From assembly GCF_013488205.1 (NCBI RefSeq), contig NZ_CP040908.1, positions 3,040,001-3,104,000 on the forward strand: a DNA stretch of 64,000 nt, written 5' to 3'. Both the position numbers and the translations under genes were made by a program. The notes beneath the pieces are model-generated. The model searched no databases and was not told where the DNA came from. It saw only the letters and a program-made list of their open reading frames with translations. Each line of letters starts with the position of its first letter. The first letter of the stretch is position 1. Shown in pieces: positions 1 through 9,262 of the stretch. This DNA is from Empedobacter falsenii (GTDB lineage Bacteria; Bacteroidota; Bacteroidia; Flavobacteriales; Weeksellaceae).

Positions 1-288
1 TAAACCTACTCTTGAAGCTATTTCATCTACTTTAACACCTGCTGTTGAGTAATCTAACTGTATAGGTATAGTTAATCCATCAACCTGAATTGTGTAAATA
101 GGGATATTAAAGTTTGCTACACCTGTATAACTACCTGCAGGAATATCAACGAATTTTGCAAATGCATATGCTTCAGGTGTTTTAGGATATAAATCTATAT
201 TATAATTATTACTATTTTCTCCTATACTCACCTGTCCAAAAACATTTCCTACAGCTAATAAAATAAATAGCACTATTTTTTTCTTCAT
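1..288 (-). CDS. RHS/YD-type secreted protein, N-terminal part only (cut by window edge)
   Basis: An ATG at 288 opens a frame that runs without a stop to base 1 (96 codons), so only the N-terminus is present. It begins with a signal peptide (MKKKIVLFILLAVGNVFGQ). It continues with a stretch containing PAGSYTGVANFNIPIYT and IPIQLDYSTAGVKVDEIAS. That pattern, a short beta repeat followed by 'Y.(S/A)AG(I/V)KV.E.AS', is the usual start of long Bacteroidota RHS/YD-repeat proteins. The start lies only two bases after the stop of the upstream T9SS protein, so the two are probably co-transcribed. The family call rests on this N-terminal pattern alone; no YD repeats are visible inside the window. Confidence 0.6.
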   Translation of the reverse strand, partial: MKKKIVLFILLAVGNVFGQVSIGENSNNYNIDLYPKTPEAYAFAKFVDIPAGSYTGVANFNIPIYTIQVDGLTIPIQLDYSTAGVKVDEIASRVGL

Positions 289-290
289 AA

Positions 291-1805
291 TTACTTTTTA
301 ATAATTTTAATAGATTCGGTTTGGTTGTCGGTTTTGATTTTTAGGATGTAAACACCAGCTGGATAATTCCCTAACGAAATTGGTGTTGAACGATACTTCA
401 CCTCTTTAGTTTGCAAATGTTGACCGGTTAAATTATAAACTTCAATTATTGCTTTTTCAAACTCTTTGTTGATTAAAACATTTACAAAATCACGTGTAGG
501 ATTTGGGTAAGTTTCAACGTATACTCGTTTGATATCATCTTCTTCTTTTCCGAGTTTCACTAAATAAAAATCCGATTGACCTTTGTTTCCTTTAGCTTGT
601 TGAGTAGAATTTCCAAATAGAATGATTGAGCCATCACGAGTGGTGATTGCTTTTTCGAGATAATTGAATCCCTCTTCTCCAAACTGTTTGTTCCAAACCT
701 TTGAACCATTTTCATCAAAAGATTGAGTGATGTAATAACTCTCGATAGAATGATTGTTACTTTTTAATTGCCCTAACGTAGAGATTTTATTCGCTGTTAG
801 AAGAAATTTATTATCAATTAATTTGATTTCTGTAATAGTCAAATCATTATCTATTTCTAATTCGGTTGTTTTTTGAGTTTGAAAAGTAAAATCGGTTTGA
901 ATAACCTTTGGGTTTAACTTATTTTCAGCCTTTTCTAGAATAGAAAACAAATAACCATTTTCATGTTCTTGAAATGAAATCAACTGATTTTCTGAATTTA
1001 AATTTAAATTCTGTTCAGAGATTATTTCTCCTTTTTGAGTAATCTGAACTATCCAAGCTCCATTAGAAGTTTGATCTATCGTTTTATTTCCACTTATAGG
1101 AGAGTTCGAATTGCCAACTAAAACAAAACCGTCTTTCGTTTCTATAACCGATTTGATTTTATCATCAAATGATCCACCATACGTTTTTTCCCAAAGGATT
1201 TCTCCTTTTTCATTTAGTTTGATGATGTAATAATCGTTTCCTCCAAAATTCTCGCTCTTTTTGTACTGAGAAGGTGTTGAGTTAGAATTAGCAGCTATTA
1301 AATATCCTTTATCTTTTGTTCGAATAATTTCTACAGGAATGTCATTCCCATTTCCGCCAAAAGAATTTTGCCATTGTGTTTTTCCTTGTGCATCAATTTT
1401 TATAACCCAAATATCTTCGTTCCCTTGGTTTTCACTTATTTTATCGCCAGATTTTGAAGATGTAGAAGCCCCTACTAAAACATAACCACCGTCAGAAGTA
1501 GATTGAGCTGCATATAAAAAATCTGAACCATTTCCTCCAAAAGAATTTTGCCATTCTTGTTGACCGTTCTCATCCATTTTCCAAATGAAATAGTCTAAAC
1601 TTCCTTGATTTTTCTTTTGAATATCTCCTATTGTATTAGAAGCAGAACTCCCTAAAATCAAGAAACCATAATCGGGTGTAGAAATCGCATTGTATAAATA
1701 TTCTGCTTGTTCTCCTCCTATAGACTTTTCCCACATTATATCTTGTTGTGCTGAAATAGTATACATAGAAAATAAACAGAATACCGACAGTAGAGTTTTT
1801 CTCAT
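291..1805 (-). CDS. T9SS-exported repeat protein with type A sorting domain
   Basis: The protein has 504 residues. It starts with a signal peptide (MRKTLLSVFCLFSMYTISAQ). It then carries several imperfect repeats of about 60 residues built around W(E/Q)(K/N)(S/T)(F/Y)GG and later GG(Y/F).(L/V)(L/V)(G/A).S, a beta-propeller-like pattern seen in secreted Bacteroidota proteins. The last 75 residues are a type IX secretion sorting domain, with YPNPTRDFVNV, EVYNLTGQ and YPAGVYILKI ending in KIIKK. The family implies export to the cell surface or medium through T9SS, with the C-terminal domain cleaved or anchored. The specific function is unknown. The RHS-like gene follows two bases downstream. A TAnnTTTG promoter sits just upstream at 1827-1834. 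Confidence 0.85.
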   Translation of the reverse strand: MRKTLLSVFCLFSMYTISAQQDIMWEKSIGGEQAEYLYNAISTPDYGFLILGSSASNTIGDIQKKNQGSLDYFIWKMDENGQQEWQNSFGGNGSDFLYAAQSTSDGGYVLVGASTSSKSGDKISENQGNEDIWVIKIDAQGKTQWQNSFGGNGNDIPVEIIRTKDKGYLIAANSNSTPSQYKKSENFGGNDYYIIKLNEKGEILWEKTYGGSFDDKIKSVIETKDGFVLVGNSNSPISGNKTIDQTSNGAWIVQITQKGEIISEQNLNLNSENQLISFQEHENGYLFSILEKAENKLNPKVIQTDFTFQTQKTTELEIDNDLTITEIKLIDNKFLLTANKISTLGQLKSNNHSIESYYITQSFDENGSKVWNKQFGEEGFNYLEKAITTRDGSIILFGNSTQQAKGNKGQSDFYLVKLGKEEDDIKRVYVETYPNPTRDFVNVLINKEFEKAIIEVYNLTGQHLQTKEVKYRSTPISLGNYPAGVYILKIKTDNQTESIKIIKK

Positions 1806-1826
1806 ATATCAATATTTACTTTTTTG

Positions 1827-1834
1827 CAAAAATA
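1827..1834 (-). promoter_or_regulatory. Probable -7 promoter element of the T9SS gene
   Basis: On the minus strand this reads TATTTTTG, matching the Bacteroidota -7 consensus TAnnTTTG. It ends about 20 bases before the start codon at 1805, giving a very short leader. I see no clear -33 TTTG. Confidence 0.5.
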
Positions 1835-2030
1835 GTCTTTTTTACTATATTGACATTATAACGAAATCTATTCTATATCAATAATGTAATTTATATTTTC
1901 AATTTTACAAATCTCAAACAATTATCTAAAAATAAATTACGGTTTTACGTAAAATAAAATCCAAAAAAATAATTTCCCTACTATAGTAATTACATTTAAA
2001 AGAATTGCACGCCAAAAAACATCAAAATAG

Positions 2031-2057
2031 AAAAGGAGCTAATTAATAGCTCCTTTT
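2031..2057. terminator. Hairpin terminator downstream of proS
   Basis: A ten-base inverted repeat (AAAAGGAGCT / AGCTCCTTTT, loop 2041-2047) lies beyond the proS stop. U-rich sequence on both strands makes it usable in either direction. The rest of the 1806-2097 gap is AT-rich and holds only the promoter of the T9SS gene. Confidence 0.7.
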
Positions 2058-2097
2058 TTATTTTGGAAAGTTTTTTTGCTAATTATTGTTTAGTAAA

Positions 2098-3576
2098 TTA
2101 ATATGCTTTCGCATATAAAACTCTGTATTTTGCAGGTTTTCCAGAGAAAACATCAACTCCTTCTGTAGGCGTTTCAAAAGCTTGAGGAATACAACGAATT
2201 GTTGCTTTCGTCGCATTTTTTACCGCTTCTTCTGTTTCTTCTGTTCCGTCCCATAAAGCTGAAACAAAACCACCTTTATTTTCGATAATATCTTTGAACT
2301 CTTCAAAAGTTGTTGCTTCTGTTGTATGAGTATCTCTAAAATCTGACGCTTTTTGGAATAAATTAGTTTGAATATCTTCTAATAATTTCTCTACTTCAGT
2401 TGACACATTATCCAACGCAATAAATTGTTTTTCTAATGTATCACGACGAGCAACCTCAACATGACCTTTTTCTAAATCTTTTGGTCCAATTGCAATTCGT
2501 ACAGGAACACCTTTCAATTCGTATTCAGCAAATTTCCAACCTGGTTTCGTTTTATCATCATCATCAAATTTGATCGAAATTCCTTTCGCTTTCAATTCTG
2601 ATGAAAATTTATCCACTACTTGACGAATTTCTTCTAATTGTTCTTCTGTTTTATAAATTGGAACAACAACAATCTGAATTGGTGCCAATTTTGGAGGTAA
2701 AACTAATCCTAAATCATCAGAATGCGTCATAATTAATGCCCCCATCAAACGAGTAGAAACTCCCCAAGAAGTTGCCCAAACATATTCTTGTTTTCCTTCT
2801 TTACTAGCAAATTTTACATCAAAAGCTTTCGCAAAGTTTTGCCCTAAAAAGTGAGAAGTTCCCGCTTGTAAAGCTTTTCCATCTTGCATCAACGCTTCAA
2901 TTGTGTACGTGTCATCTGCACCCGCAAAACGCTCAGAATCTGACTTTCTTCCTTTTACAACTGGAATTGCCATAAAATTCTCTACAACATCCGCATACAC
3001 TTCTTGCATTTGTTGCGCTTCTGCAATTGCTTCATCTTTTGTTTCGTGTGCTGTGTGTCCTTCTTGCCATAAAAATTCGGCAGTTCTCAAAAACAAACGC
3101 GTACGCATTTCCCAACGCACAACATTTGCCCATTGATTAATCAAAATTGGTAAATCGCGGTACGACTGAATCCAACCTTTGTATGTACTCCAAATAATTG
3201 CTTCTGAAGTTGGACGAACTATTAATTCTTCTTCTAATTTTGCTTCTGGATCTACAATTAATTTTCCTTTATTATCAGGATCATTTTTCAATCGATAATG
3301 TGTTACAACTGCACATTCTTTTGCAAAACCTTCTGCGTTTTTTTCTTCAGCTTCGAATAAACTTTTAGGAACAAATAAGGGGAAATAAGCATTTTGATGA
3401 CCTGTTTCTTTAAATCTTTTGTCTAATTCTGCTTGTAGTTTTTCCCAAATAGCATAGCCATATGGTTTGATCACCATACACCCTCTAACCTTGGAATTTT
3501 CAGCTAAATTTGCTTTTACAACAAGCTCATTGTACCACTTAGAATAATCCTCAGCACGAGTTGTTAATTTTGCCAT
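2098..3576 (-). CDS. proS: Proline-tRNA ligase
   Basis: The protein has 492 residues and charges tRNA-Pro with proline in the cytoplasm. It is a class II synthetase. Motif 2 is visible as [20 protein letters not shown] and a motif 3 region as [20 protein letters not shown]. The opening ([18 protein letters not shown]) and the length match the short archaeal/eukaryotic-type ProRS, which lacks the bacterial INS editing insertion and has an extended C-terminus. The gene ends in YRVLYAKAY. It is divergent from the Gly/Tyr/Trp-rich lipoprotein gene at 3680 and stands alone, with a terminator at 2031-2057. The family assignment is secure. Confidence 0.97.
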   Translation of the reverse strand: MAKLTTRAEDYSKWYNELVVKANLAENSKVRGCMVIKPYGYAIWEKLQAELDKRFKETGHQNAYFPLFVPKSLFEAEEKNAEGFAKECAVVTHYRLKNDPDNKGKLIVDPEAKLEEELIVRPTSEAIIWSTYKGWIQSYRDLPILINQWANVVRWEMRTRLFLRTAEFLWQEGHTAHETKDEAIAEAQQMQEVYADVVENFMAIPVVKGRKSDSERFAGADDTYTIEALMQDGKALQAGTSHFLGQNFAKAFDVKFASKEGKQEYVWATSWGVSTRLMGALIMTHSDDLGLVLPPKLAPIQIVVVPIYKTEEQLEEIRQVVDKFSSELKAKGISIKFDDDDKTKPGWKFAEYELKGVPVRIAIGPKDLEKGHVEVARRDTLEKQFIALDNVSTEVEKLLEDIQTNLFQKASDFRDTHTTEATTFEEFKDIIENKGGFVSALWDGTEETEEAVKNATKATIRCIPQAFETPTEGVDVFSGKPAKYRVLYAKAY

Positions 3577-3679
3577 AATCTTTTATATTTGTTGATAAGT
3601 TTCGTATCTTTACTTGGCATAAAAATTGCCTTTAAATTTATGCAAATTTAATTATTACAAACGATGTAAATTTATAATT

Positions 3680-5020
3680 ATGAACAAAGTTTATAAAATT
3701 TCTAATAAAATTTCTGCAACTACATTAATTCTTGTGGCTGCATTAGGAATTTCATCTTGTTCGACTTATCAACCAAGTGGTTACGAAAGCGACGGAGTTT
3801 ACTATAATCCGAAAACAGATAAAACCTATCAACAAGCTCAACCACAATATGGAAACGAGCAAGGAGAACAAGAAAATCAAGGGGAAATAAAAATTGGTAG
3901 TCCATACTTTGATGCAGAAGGAAATGGTGCTGAACAATTTTATTACCAAGATGATGTTGATAGTACAAATGATAATACTCAATCTAAATCAGCAACCAAA
4001 GTTAAAATTAACGGATATGGTTTAGGTGGTTACAATTATTTTGGAAACAACTATTACACACTTACTTATAACGGATCAAGTAATTATGACTGGGGACGTA
4101 ATGATGGTGTAGAAATTAATATCTGGAACAACTATCCTTGGTACAATTACGGATGGGGAGGTTTCTACAATCCATATCGTTGGGGATATTACAATCCTTG
4201 GTATGGTGGATGGTACGGAAACGGATTTGGTATTTCATTCGGATGGGGATGGAACGATCCATGGTATAATGGATATTATGGTTGGGGTTGGAATAGACCT
4301 TACTATGGTGGATATTATGGAGGTTACTACGGTTGGAATAACGGTTGGGGTTACGGTTACGGATATCCAGGTTATTACGGATATGGATACAATCGTCCAA
4401 GAGGAATTTATTCTCAACCAGGTTACAGAAACGGTGGTCGTTTAAATAACACGATTAATTCTACTCGTCCTGTTGGAAGCTTAAATGGTAGAAACAACCA
4501 AATCTCTACAGGTTTAAGACCTACTCGTGATAATACAATTAATACTACAACACGTCCAACTCGCGAAGTTAGACCAGGTACAGACCAAAGTCAAATTAAC
4601 GGAACTCGTCCTACAAGAGAGGTTAGACCTACTATTGATCAAGGACAAATGAATAATACACGTCCAACTCGTGAAGTAAGACCAAGTGTAGACCAAAGTC
4701 AAATTAACGGAACTCGTCCTACAAGAGAAGTAAGACCTACTGTTGATCAAGGGCAAATGAATAACACACGTCCAACTCGTGAAGTAAGACCAGCGCAAAC
4801 ACAACAGCCTACTTACAACACAAGACCGACTCGCGAAGCGCAACAATATCAACAACCAACAAGAAGCTATGACAGAACAAATAGCATGAACAATTCTCGT
4901 TCATCATATTCAACACCTTCTCCAAGTAGAGGTAGCAGTATGAGTAGCGGAAGCATGGGAGGTGGTTCTCGCGGAAGTAGCACAGGAGGCGGAGGTTCTC
5001 GTGGTGGAGGAAGAAGATAA
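3680..5020 (+). CDS. Gly/Tyr/Trp-rich lipoprotein with TRPTREVRP tandem repeats
   Basis: I place the start at the ATG at 3680 because it gives a lipoprotein signal (hydrophobic segment then GISSCS). An upstream in-frame extension to 3626 would spoil the signal. The mature protein of about 425 residues has four parts: an acidic Gln-rich N-terminus; a Gly/Tyr/Trp/Asn-rich middle (roughly residues 125-240); a Pro/Arg/Thr region of 18-residue tandem repeats beginning TRPTREVRP; and a Ser/Gly tail ending GGGSRGGGRR. It is probably a surface or periplasmic lipoprotein; no enzyme domain is visible. The FadL-type porin gene follows after 21 bases, so the two may be co-transcribed. Function is unknown. 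Confidence 0.8.
   Translation: MNKVYKISNKISATTLILVAALGISSCSTYQPSGYESDGVYYNPKTDKTYQQAQPQYGNEQGEQENQGEIKIGSPYFDAEGNGAEQFYYQDDVDSTNDNTQSKSATKVKINGYGLGGYNYFGNNYYTLTYNGSSNYDWGRNDGVEINIWNNYPWYNYGWGGFYNPYRWGYYNPWYGGWYGNGFGISFGWGWNDPWYNGYYGWGWNRPYYGGYYGGYYGWNNGWGYGYGYPGYYGYGYNRPRGIYSQPGYRNGGRLNNTINSTRPVGSLNGRNNQISTGLRPTRDNTINTTTRPTREVRPGTDQSQINGTRPTREVRPTIDQGQMNNTRPTREVRPSVDQSQINGTRPTREVRPTVDQGQMNNTRPTREVRPAQTQQPTYNTRPTREAQQYQQPTRSYDRTNSMNNSRSSYSTPSPSRGSSMSSGSMGGGSRGSSTGGGGSRGGGRR
4550..4819 (+). repeat. Five 54-bp in-frame tandem repeats
   Basis: The units start at 4550, 4604, 4658, 4712 and 4766. Each encodes TRPTREVRP plus nine residues. The second halves alternate between a DQSQING type and a DQGQMNN type, giving a 36-residue higher-order period. 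A sixth, diverged unit (TRPTREAQQ) begins at 4820. Confidence 0.85.
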
Positions 5021-5041
5021 CTAGATTTAGATCATATATAA

Positions 5042-6436
5042 ATGAAAAAAATATTATTAAGCCTTTGTACCTTAGCTGGTACATTGGCTTTTGCACAACA
5101 AAACAAAGGGTACGAAACTCAGTATTCTACAAATGCTATAAATTTATATTCGCAAGATATTAACAGCGGAAATGCTAAATATATTGGTGTTGGTGGGGCT
5201 GTTGGTGCATTAGGAAGTGACATTACTTCTGTCGAGCAAAATCCTGCTGGATTAGGAGTAGCAATTAACTCTGACGTACAAGTAACAGCTGGTGTTTCTA
5301 CTTTTAGTAACAAAACTAATTTCGGAACAAATATCAAAGAATCTGAAAGTAATTTTGATTTCCAACAATTTGGAGGAACATTTGTTTTTGCAAATGAAGC
5401 TTCAAAATGGAATCGTTTCACAGTTGGTGTCGCTTATCTTAATCAGCGTTTAGACAATTATTCATCAATTGGAACAAATGAAGGAATTAAATTTGATAAT
5501 CCAAATGGAACTTTCAATGGTTACATTAAAGATATAGATGGATACAAATCTAAATTCTCTGTTAATTTAGGAACTAGCTATGACGACAAAGTCTACTTAG
5601 GATTTGGATTAAACTTCCACGAAACTAACTATTCGGGATACGAACAATATGCAGAGCGTGATGACGACAATGGAAAAACTTATGTATACAATGCAGATGG
5701 AGCTCCATATAGTGAAATTGGGCAAGGATTTTCTTTCTCTTTAGGTGCTATTTACAAAGTGAATCACAATGTACGTTTAGGAGCGGCTTATCATTCTCCT
5801 GTTTGGTACAATGTTTCGGAAGATTATTATGCAGCAAACTTCATCAATAACGGAACTGCTGTAGATTCTTATTATATGTATTCTTCTGATTACGATATGA
5901 CACGTGGTGGTCGCCTTGTAGGAAGTTTAGGTTTTGTTGTTGGTAAAAATTTATCACTTGGTGCTGATTATACGTACCACATGAACAATGATACAAAATT
6001 AAAACCATCACAATATTTTAATTCTTCTAATAATTTCATCAATGATTTTGTAAAAAATTCAAGTGAAGTTAGAGTTGGTGCAGAATACCGTGTAGATCGT
6101 TTCAAAGTAAGAGCGGGTTATAATTATGTAACTTCTCCTTACAAAGATTTTACAATGGATATTGCAAACGAAAACAATGTTGTAACAAATGCAGCTGTTT
6201 TATCGAAAGCATTTCAAGGAGATATTAATCGTGCAAGTTTTGGTTTAGGATATGATTTTGGTGGATTCTATATCGATGCGGCTTATCAATATCAAACTCA
6301 AAAATATCAACAGTTGATTGGTGGAACAGATTATATTAATACTAATAATGAATTTGTTTCTTTACCTAACACTTACGCTCCAAAAGTTAAATTAAACAAC
6401 AATTTATTCTTATTGACATTAGGTTGGCAATTCTAA
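5042..6436 (+). CDS. OmpP1/FadL-family outer membrane transporter
   Basis: The protein has 464 residues, with a signal peptide (MKKILLSLCTLAGTLAFAQ) and then the family's N-terminal signature (YIGVGGAVGALGSDITSVEQNPAGLG). The rest alternates polar and aromatic residues in the manner of a beta-barrel and ends in a short strand finishing with Phe (LLTLGWQF), as expected for BAM-dependent insertion. E. coli FadL takes up long-chain fatty acids. Bacteroidota paralogs are often called hemin receptors, but the true substrate here is unknown. It lies 21 bases after the repeat-rich lipoprotein gene and is followed by a strong hairpin shared with the convergent DUF2807 gene. Confidence 0.88.
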   Translation: MKKILLSLCTLAGTLAFAQQNKGYETQYSTNAINLYSQDINSGNAKYIGVGGAVGALGSDITSVEQNPAGLGVAINSDVQVTAGVSTFSNKTNFGTNIKESESNFDFQQFGGTFVFANEASKWNRFTVGVAYLNQRLDNYSSIGTNEGIKFDNPNGTFNGYIKDIDGYKSKFSVNLGTSYDDKVYLGFGLNFHETNYSGYEQYAERDDDNGKTYVYNADGAPYSEIGQGFSFSLGAIYKVNHNVRLGAAYHSPVWYNVSEDYYAANFINNGTAVDSYYMYSSDYDMTRGGRLVGSLGFVVGKNLSLGADYTYHMNNDTKLKPSQYFNSSNNFINDFVKNSSEVRVGAEYRVDRFKVRAGYNYVTSPYKDFTMDIANENNVVTNAAVLSKAFQGDINRASFGLGYDFGGFYIDAAYQYQTQKYQQLIGGTDYINTNNEFVSLPNTYAPKVKLNNNLFLLTLGWQF

Positions 6437-6452
6437 TAAAGAAAATAGATAT

Positions 6453-6483
6453 AAAAAATCGGATGAAATTCATCCGATTTTTT
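6453..6483. terminator. Bidirectional terminator between the FadL-type and DUF2807 genes
   Basis: A 14-base stem (AAAAAATCGGATGA and its complement) with a three-base loop, flanked by A and T runs, sits between two convergent genes and can serve both. Confidence 0.85.
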
Positions 6484-6527
6484 TGTAGTACTAAATATTA
6501 ACTTATCATAGTTTTAAACAAAAACTA

Positions 6528-7283
6528 TTAGTTTATTCTTTTGATAGAAGACATTCCAGAAGTGCTCACTTTCGTTTTCAAACTATTTTCGTCTACATAA
6601 CGAACAGAACTCGCTCCAGAACTATCAGCAGTCAAATTATTCACAGCCCAAACTGTTGTAGAACTTGCTCCTGAACAATCAACAACTACATTCGCAGCTT
6701 TCAATTCTTTTCCAACAAATGAAGAAGCTCCCGAAACTGAAATGTTTAAATCCTGTACATTTCCAGAAATTTTCATACTTGATGCACCAGAATTATCAAC
6801 CGAAATAGAATTAGAAACTACATCTAATTTCAAATTACTTGCTCCTGATAAATCAACCGCCATTTTTTCTACTTTTTGCGTTGGTAAAACCGTTACATTC
6901 GTTGCTCCAGAAAGATTAAATGAACGTAATTTTTGATGTGAGAATTTAATTTTAATAGAAGAATTTTTCAAATTTACTGTTCCATTAATTTTCATCACCA
7001 AAACACCATTCTTCACTTCAGTCGTGATTCTATTCATAATATTATCTGGTGCTTCAACAGAAATTTGACCATTATAATTACCATCCTCAACTGTAACACT
7101 TATTGCACTACTTACGTCAATCCCTTCAAAAGAAGCAACTTTACGCGTTTCCGTAACTGTATTACTACTCGCTTCTACTCGATCTAAATAATTAGAAGCT
7201 GGTGATTTAGAATTTAAATCGACCGAACAACTCGCAAATCCTAACGAACTGAATATTAAAATTGGAAGAAAAATGTATTTCAT
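6528..7283 (-). CDS. DUF2807 (GIN domain) lipoprotein
   Basis: The protein has 251 residues. A lipoprotein signal (SSLGFASCS) puts it in the envelope. From about residue 48 (TRKVASFEGIDVSSAISV) it matches the putative auto-transporter adhesin head GIN domain, DUF2807. The typical ladder is visible: SGATN, SGASN, SGASS and SGMSS recur about every 18-20 residues, as in a right-handed beta-helix whose turns each present a Gly-Ala-Ser corner. The domain is widespread in Bacteroidota, but its role is not established. It is convergent with the FadL-type gene and divergent from exonuclease III. Confidence 0.85.
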   Translation of the reverse strand: MKYIFLPILIFSSLGFASCSVDLNSKSPASNYLDRVEASSNTVTETRKVASFEGIDVSSAISVTVEDGNYNGQISVEAPDNIMNRITTEVKNGVLVMKINGTVNLKNSSIKIKFSHQKLRSFNLSGATNVTVLPTQKVEKMAVDLSGASNLKLDVVSNSISVDNSGASSMKISGNVQDLNISVSGASSFVGKELKAANVVVDCSGASSTTVWAVNNLTADSSGASSVRYVDENSLKTKVSTSGMSSIKRIN

Positions 7284-7396
7284 ATAGATGTCTTTTATTA
7301 TATAGACGCATTAACTTCTAAAAAGTTACAAAAAATATTCACTTTATTTATCATTCTAAATCAATCCGTCATAAATATTTAGTAATTTCGCTAACT

Positions 7397-8161
7397 ATGA
7401 AAATCATCAGTTACAATGTAAATGGAATTCGCGCTGCGATGACGAAAGGTTTGGTTGAATGGTTAGAGGCTGCACAACCAGATGTTTTATGTATTCAAGA
7501 AACAAAAGCAATGCAAGAACAAGTGGACACAAAACCTTTTGAGGAATTGGGTTATCACATTTATTGGCATGCAGCAGAGAAAAAAGGATACAGCGGAGTG
7601 GCTATTTTCTCGAAAATAAAACCAAATCATGTACAAATAGGAACTGGAATAGATTATATTGACAGAGAAGGTCGCGTTTTGAGACTTGATTTTGACAATG
7701 TTTCGGTAATTAGTTTGTATTTGCCAAGTGGAACAAATATTGATCGATTAGACTTTAAATTACAATTTTGCGAAGATTTTAAAGATTATATCAAAGAACT
7801 TAAAATCTCTCATCCAAACATTGTAATTTGTGGCGATTATAACATTTGTCACGAAGCAATTGATATTCACGATCCTGTTCGTAATGCAAAAGTTTCTGGT
7901 TTTTTACCTGTCGAAAGAGAATGGATGACTGCTTTTCTTGATGAATGTAATATGATTGATTCTTTTCGTTATTTTGTAAAAGAACCTCATCATTATTCGT
8001 GGTGGTCTTACCGTGCAAATGCGCGCAATAATAACAAAGGTTGGAGAATCGATTACAATATGGTGAGTAATACATTAGAAAAAAATATGACACGTGCGAC
8101 AATTTTACCAGATGCGAAGCACTCAGATCATTGTCCTGTTTTATTAGAATTAGACGTTTAA
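7397..8161 (+). CDS. xth: Exodeoxyribonuclease III (AP endonuclease)
   Basis: The protein has 254 residues and belongs to the exonuclease-endonuclease-phosphatase fold. It cleaves DNA at abasic sites and trims 3' ends in base excision repair. Visible motifs are KIISYNVNGIRAA at the start, QETKA (metal-binding Glu), GDYNICHEAIDIH (catalytic Asp/Asn) and SDHCPVLLEL (catalytic Asp-His) at the end, all in family order. The length is typical. The coiled-coil lipoprotein gene starts 10 bases after the stop and is probably co-transcribed. Confidence 0.95.
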   Translation: MKIISYNVNGIRAAMTKGLVEWLEAAQPDVLCIQETKAMQEQVDTKPFEELGYHIYWHAAEKKGYSGVAIFSKIKPNHVQIGTGIDYIDREGRVLRLDFDNVSVISLYLPSGTNIDRLDFKLQFCEDFKDYIKELKISHPNIVICGDYNICHEAIDIHDPVRNAKVSGFLPVEREWMTAFLDECNMIDSFRYFVKEPHHYSWWSYRANARNNNKGWRIDYNMVSNTLEKNMTRATILPDAKHSDHCPVLLELDV

Positions 8162-8171
8162 GATTATATAA

Positions 8172-8699
8172 ATGAAAAAAATTGTACTTTGTTGTTTCGC
8201 TCTTTTTGCTATTGCAAGTTGCGTTCCTCAGAAACAACACCAAGAATTGGAAGCTAATTATTACAAAGCTTTAGACGATCAATCGAATACATCTAAAGAA
8301 TTGACATTAGCGAATTTGAAAATCGAGAATCTTGAAAAAGATTTAGCAAAAACAAAAAGCGAATTATACATCAAAGATACAGCTTTATCAAATGCACAAT
8401 CTATGATTAGAATGGCTCAAAAAGAGCACGATACTAATTTGCAAGAATTATATTCTGCTTTGAATAGTTCTGGAGAAAAATCGAAACTTTTCTATACTCA
8501 ATTGAATGAAAAAGAAAAACAAGTTGCTGATTTGACTCAAAAAGTAAAAGATTTGGACGCTAAGATTGATCAAAAAGATACAGAAATCTTTAATCTAAAA
8601 AGACAAATCTTAACACAAGAGATTAATCAAAAGGTTTCGGAAGCAACAGCTACGCCTCCTAAAACAACAACTCCAGCAAAAACTGGAACAAAAAAATAA
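8172..8699 (+). CDS. Coiled-coil lipoprotein, function unknown
   Basis: The protein has 175 residues. A lipoprotein signal (ALFAIASCVPQ) is followed by a long heptad-rich helix from about residue 25 to 150, and then a Thr/Pro/Lys tail (TPPKTTTPAKTGTKK). This resembles the stalk of OmpA-type envelope proteins, but no peptidoglycan-binding domain follows. It is probably anchored in the inner leaflet of the outer membrane with the helix crossing the periplasm; this is inferred from layout only. It sits 10 bases after xth and ends at a terminator hairpin. Confidence 0.75.
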   Translation: MKKIVLCCFALFAIASCVPQKQHQELEANYYKALDDQSNTSKELTLANLKIENLEKDLAKTKSELYIKDTALSNAQSMIRMAQKEHDTNLQELYSALNSSGEKSKLFYTQLNEKEKQVADLTQKVKDLDAKIDQKDTEIFNLKRQILTQEINQKVSEATATPPKTTTPAKTGTKK

Positions 8700-8704
8700 G
8701 CAAT

Positions 8705-8738
8705 AAAAAGTCTTACACCAAAATGTAAGACTTTTTTT
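8705..8738 (+). terminator. Terminator after the coiled-coil lipoprotein gene
   Basis: The stem AAAAAGTCTTACA pairs with TGTAAGACTTTTT around a six-base loop and is followed by a T run. Confidence 0.85.
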
Positions 8739-8754
8739 ATTCTCCAAATCGAAG

Positions 8755-8762
8755 TAACTTTG
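8755..8762 (+). promoter_or_regulatory. Probable -7 promoter element of the GNAT gene
   Basis: TAACTTTG matches TAnnTTTG and lies 19 bases before the start codon at 8782, right after the preceding terminator. Confidence 0.5.
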
Positions 8763-8781
8763 CAACAACTAAAAAGTTTTA

Positions 8782-9255
8782 ATGAAAGTTATTTGCGAAA
8801 CAAAAAGTTTGATCTTACGAGAGTTTTTTGAGATTGATGCATTCGAATTATTTCAATTAAATTCTGACAAAGAATTGATGAAAATCGTCAACGAAAAACC
8901 GTATAAATCTGAAGACGAAGCGAAGTTTTTTATCGAAAATATGGAGAAACATTACCAAGAACATGGTTTTGGTCTATGGGGTGTTCACGAGAAAAAAAGC
9001 GGACGATTTGTTGGTTGGGGAGGTTTGCGTCAAACAAAATACGGCGCAGTTATCAACATTCGTTTGAAACGTAAATTTCAGAACAAAGGTTACGGAACAG
9101 AAGTTTTGAATGAAATTGTAGATTATGCAAAAAATGAATTGAAGTTAGATAAAATAGCTGCTAAAGCAAATGCAAATCAACCAGAAACATTGAAACTTTT
9201 ACAAAAATCTAAACTTCAACAATCAGAAGAGAACGAATTAATTTTTAAATTATAA
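8782..9255 (+). CDS. GNAT-family N-acetyltransferase
   Basis: The protein has 157 residues and resembles the RimJ/RimL-type acetyltransferases, which move acetyl from acetyl-CoA to an amine. The opening TKSLILREFFEIDAFELFQL is the usual first strand and helix. GFGLWGVHEKKSGRFVGWGG is the central sheet. RKFQNKGYGTEVLNEIV contains the acetyl-CoA-binding Q/R-x-x-G-x-G/A loop. The substrate cannot be told from sequence. It is a single-gene unit with its own promoter, closed by a hairpin shared with the convergent YD-repeat gene. Confidence 0.88.
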   Translation: MKVICETKSLILREFFEIDAFELFQLNSDKELMKIVNEKPYKSEDEAKFFIENMEKHYQEHGFGLWGVHEKKSGRFVGWGGLRQTKYGAVINIRLKRKFQNKGYGTEVLNEIVDYAKNELKLDKIAAKANANQPETLKLLQKSKLQQSEENELIFKL

Positions 9256-9262
9256 AAAATAA

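Noticed and set aside
4550-4819. CRISPR array
   Set aside because: The repeats are 54 bp, contiguous without unique spacers, and in frame within a gene.
4116-4855. Several minus- and alternate-frame reading frames across the Gly/Tyr/Trp and TRPTREVRP zones
   Set aside because: They are frame shadows of low-complexity coding sequence; only the plus-strand lipoprotein has a signal peptide and sensible composition.
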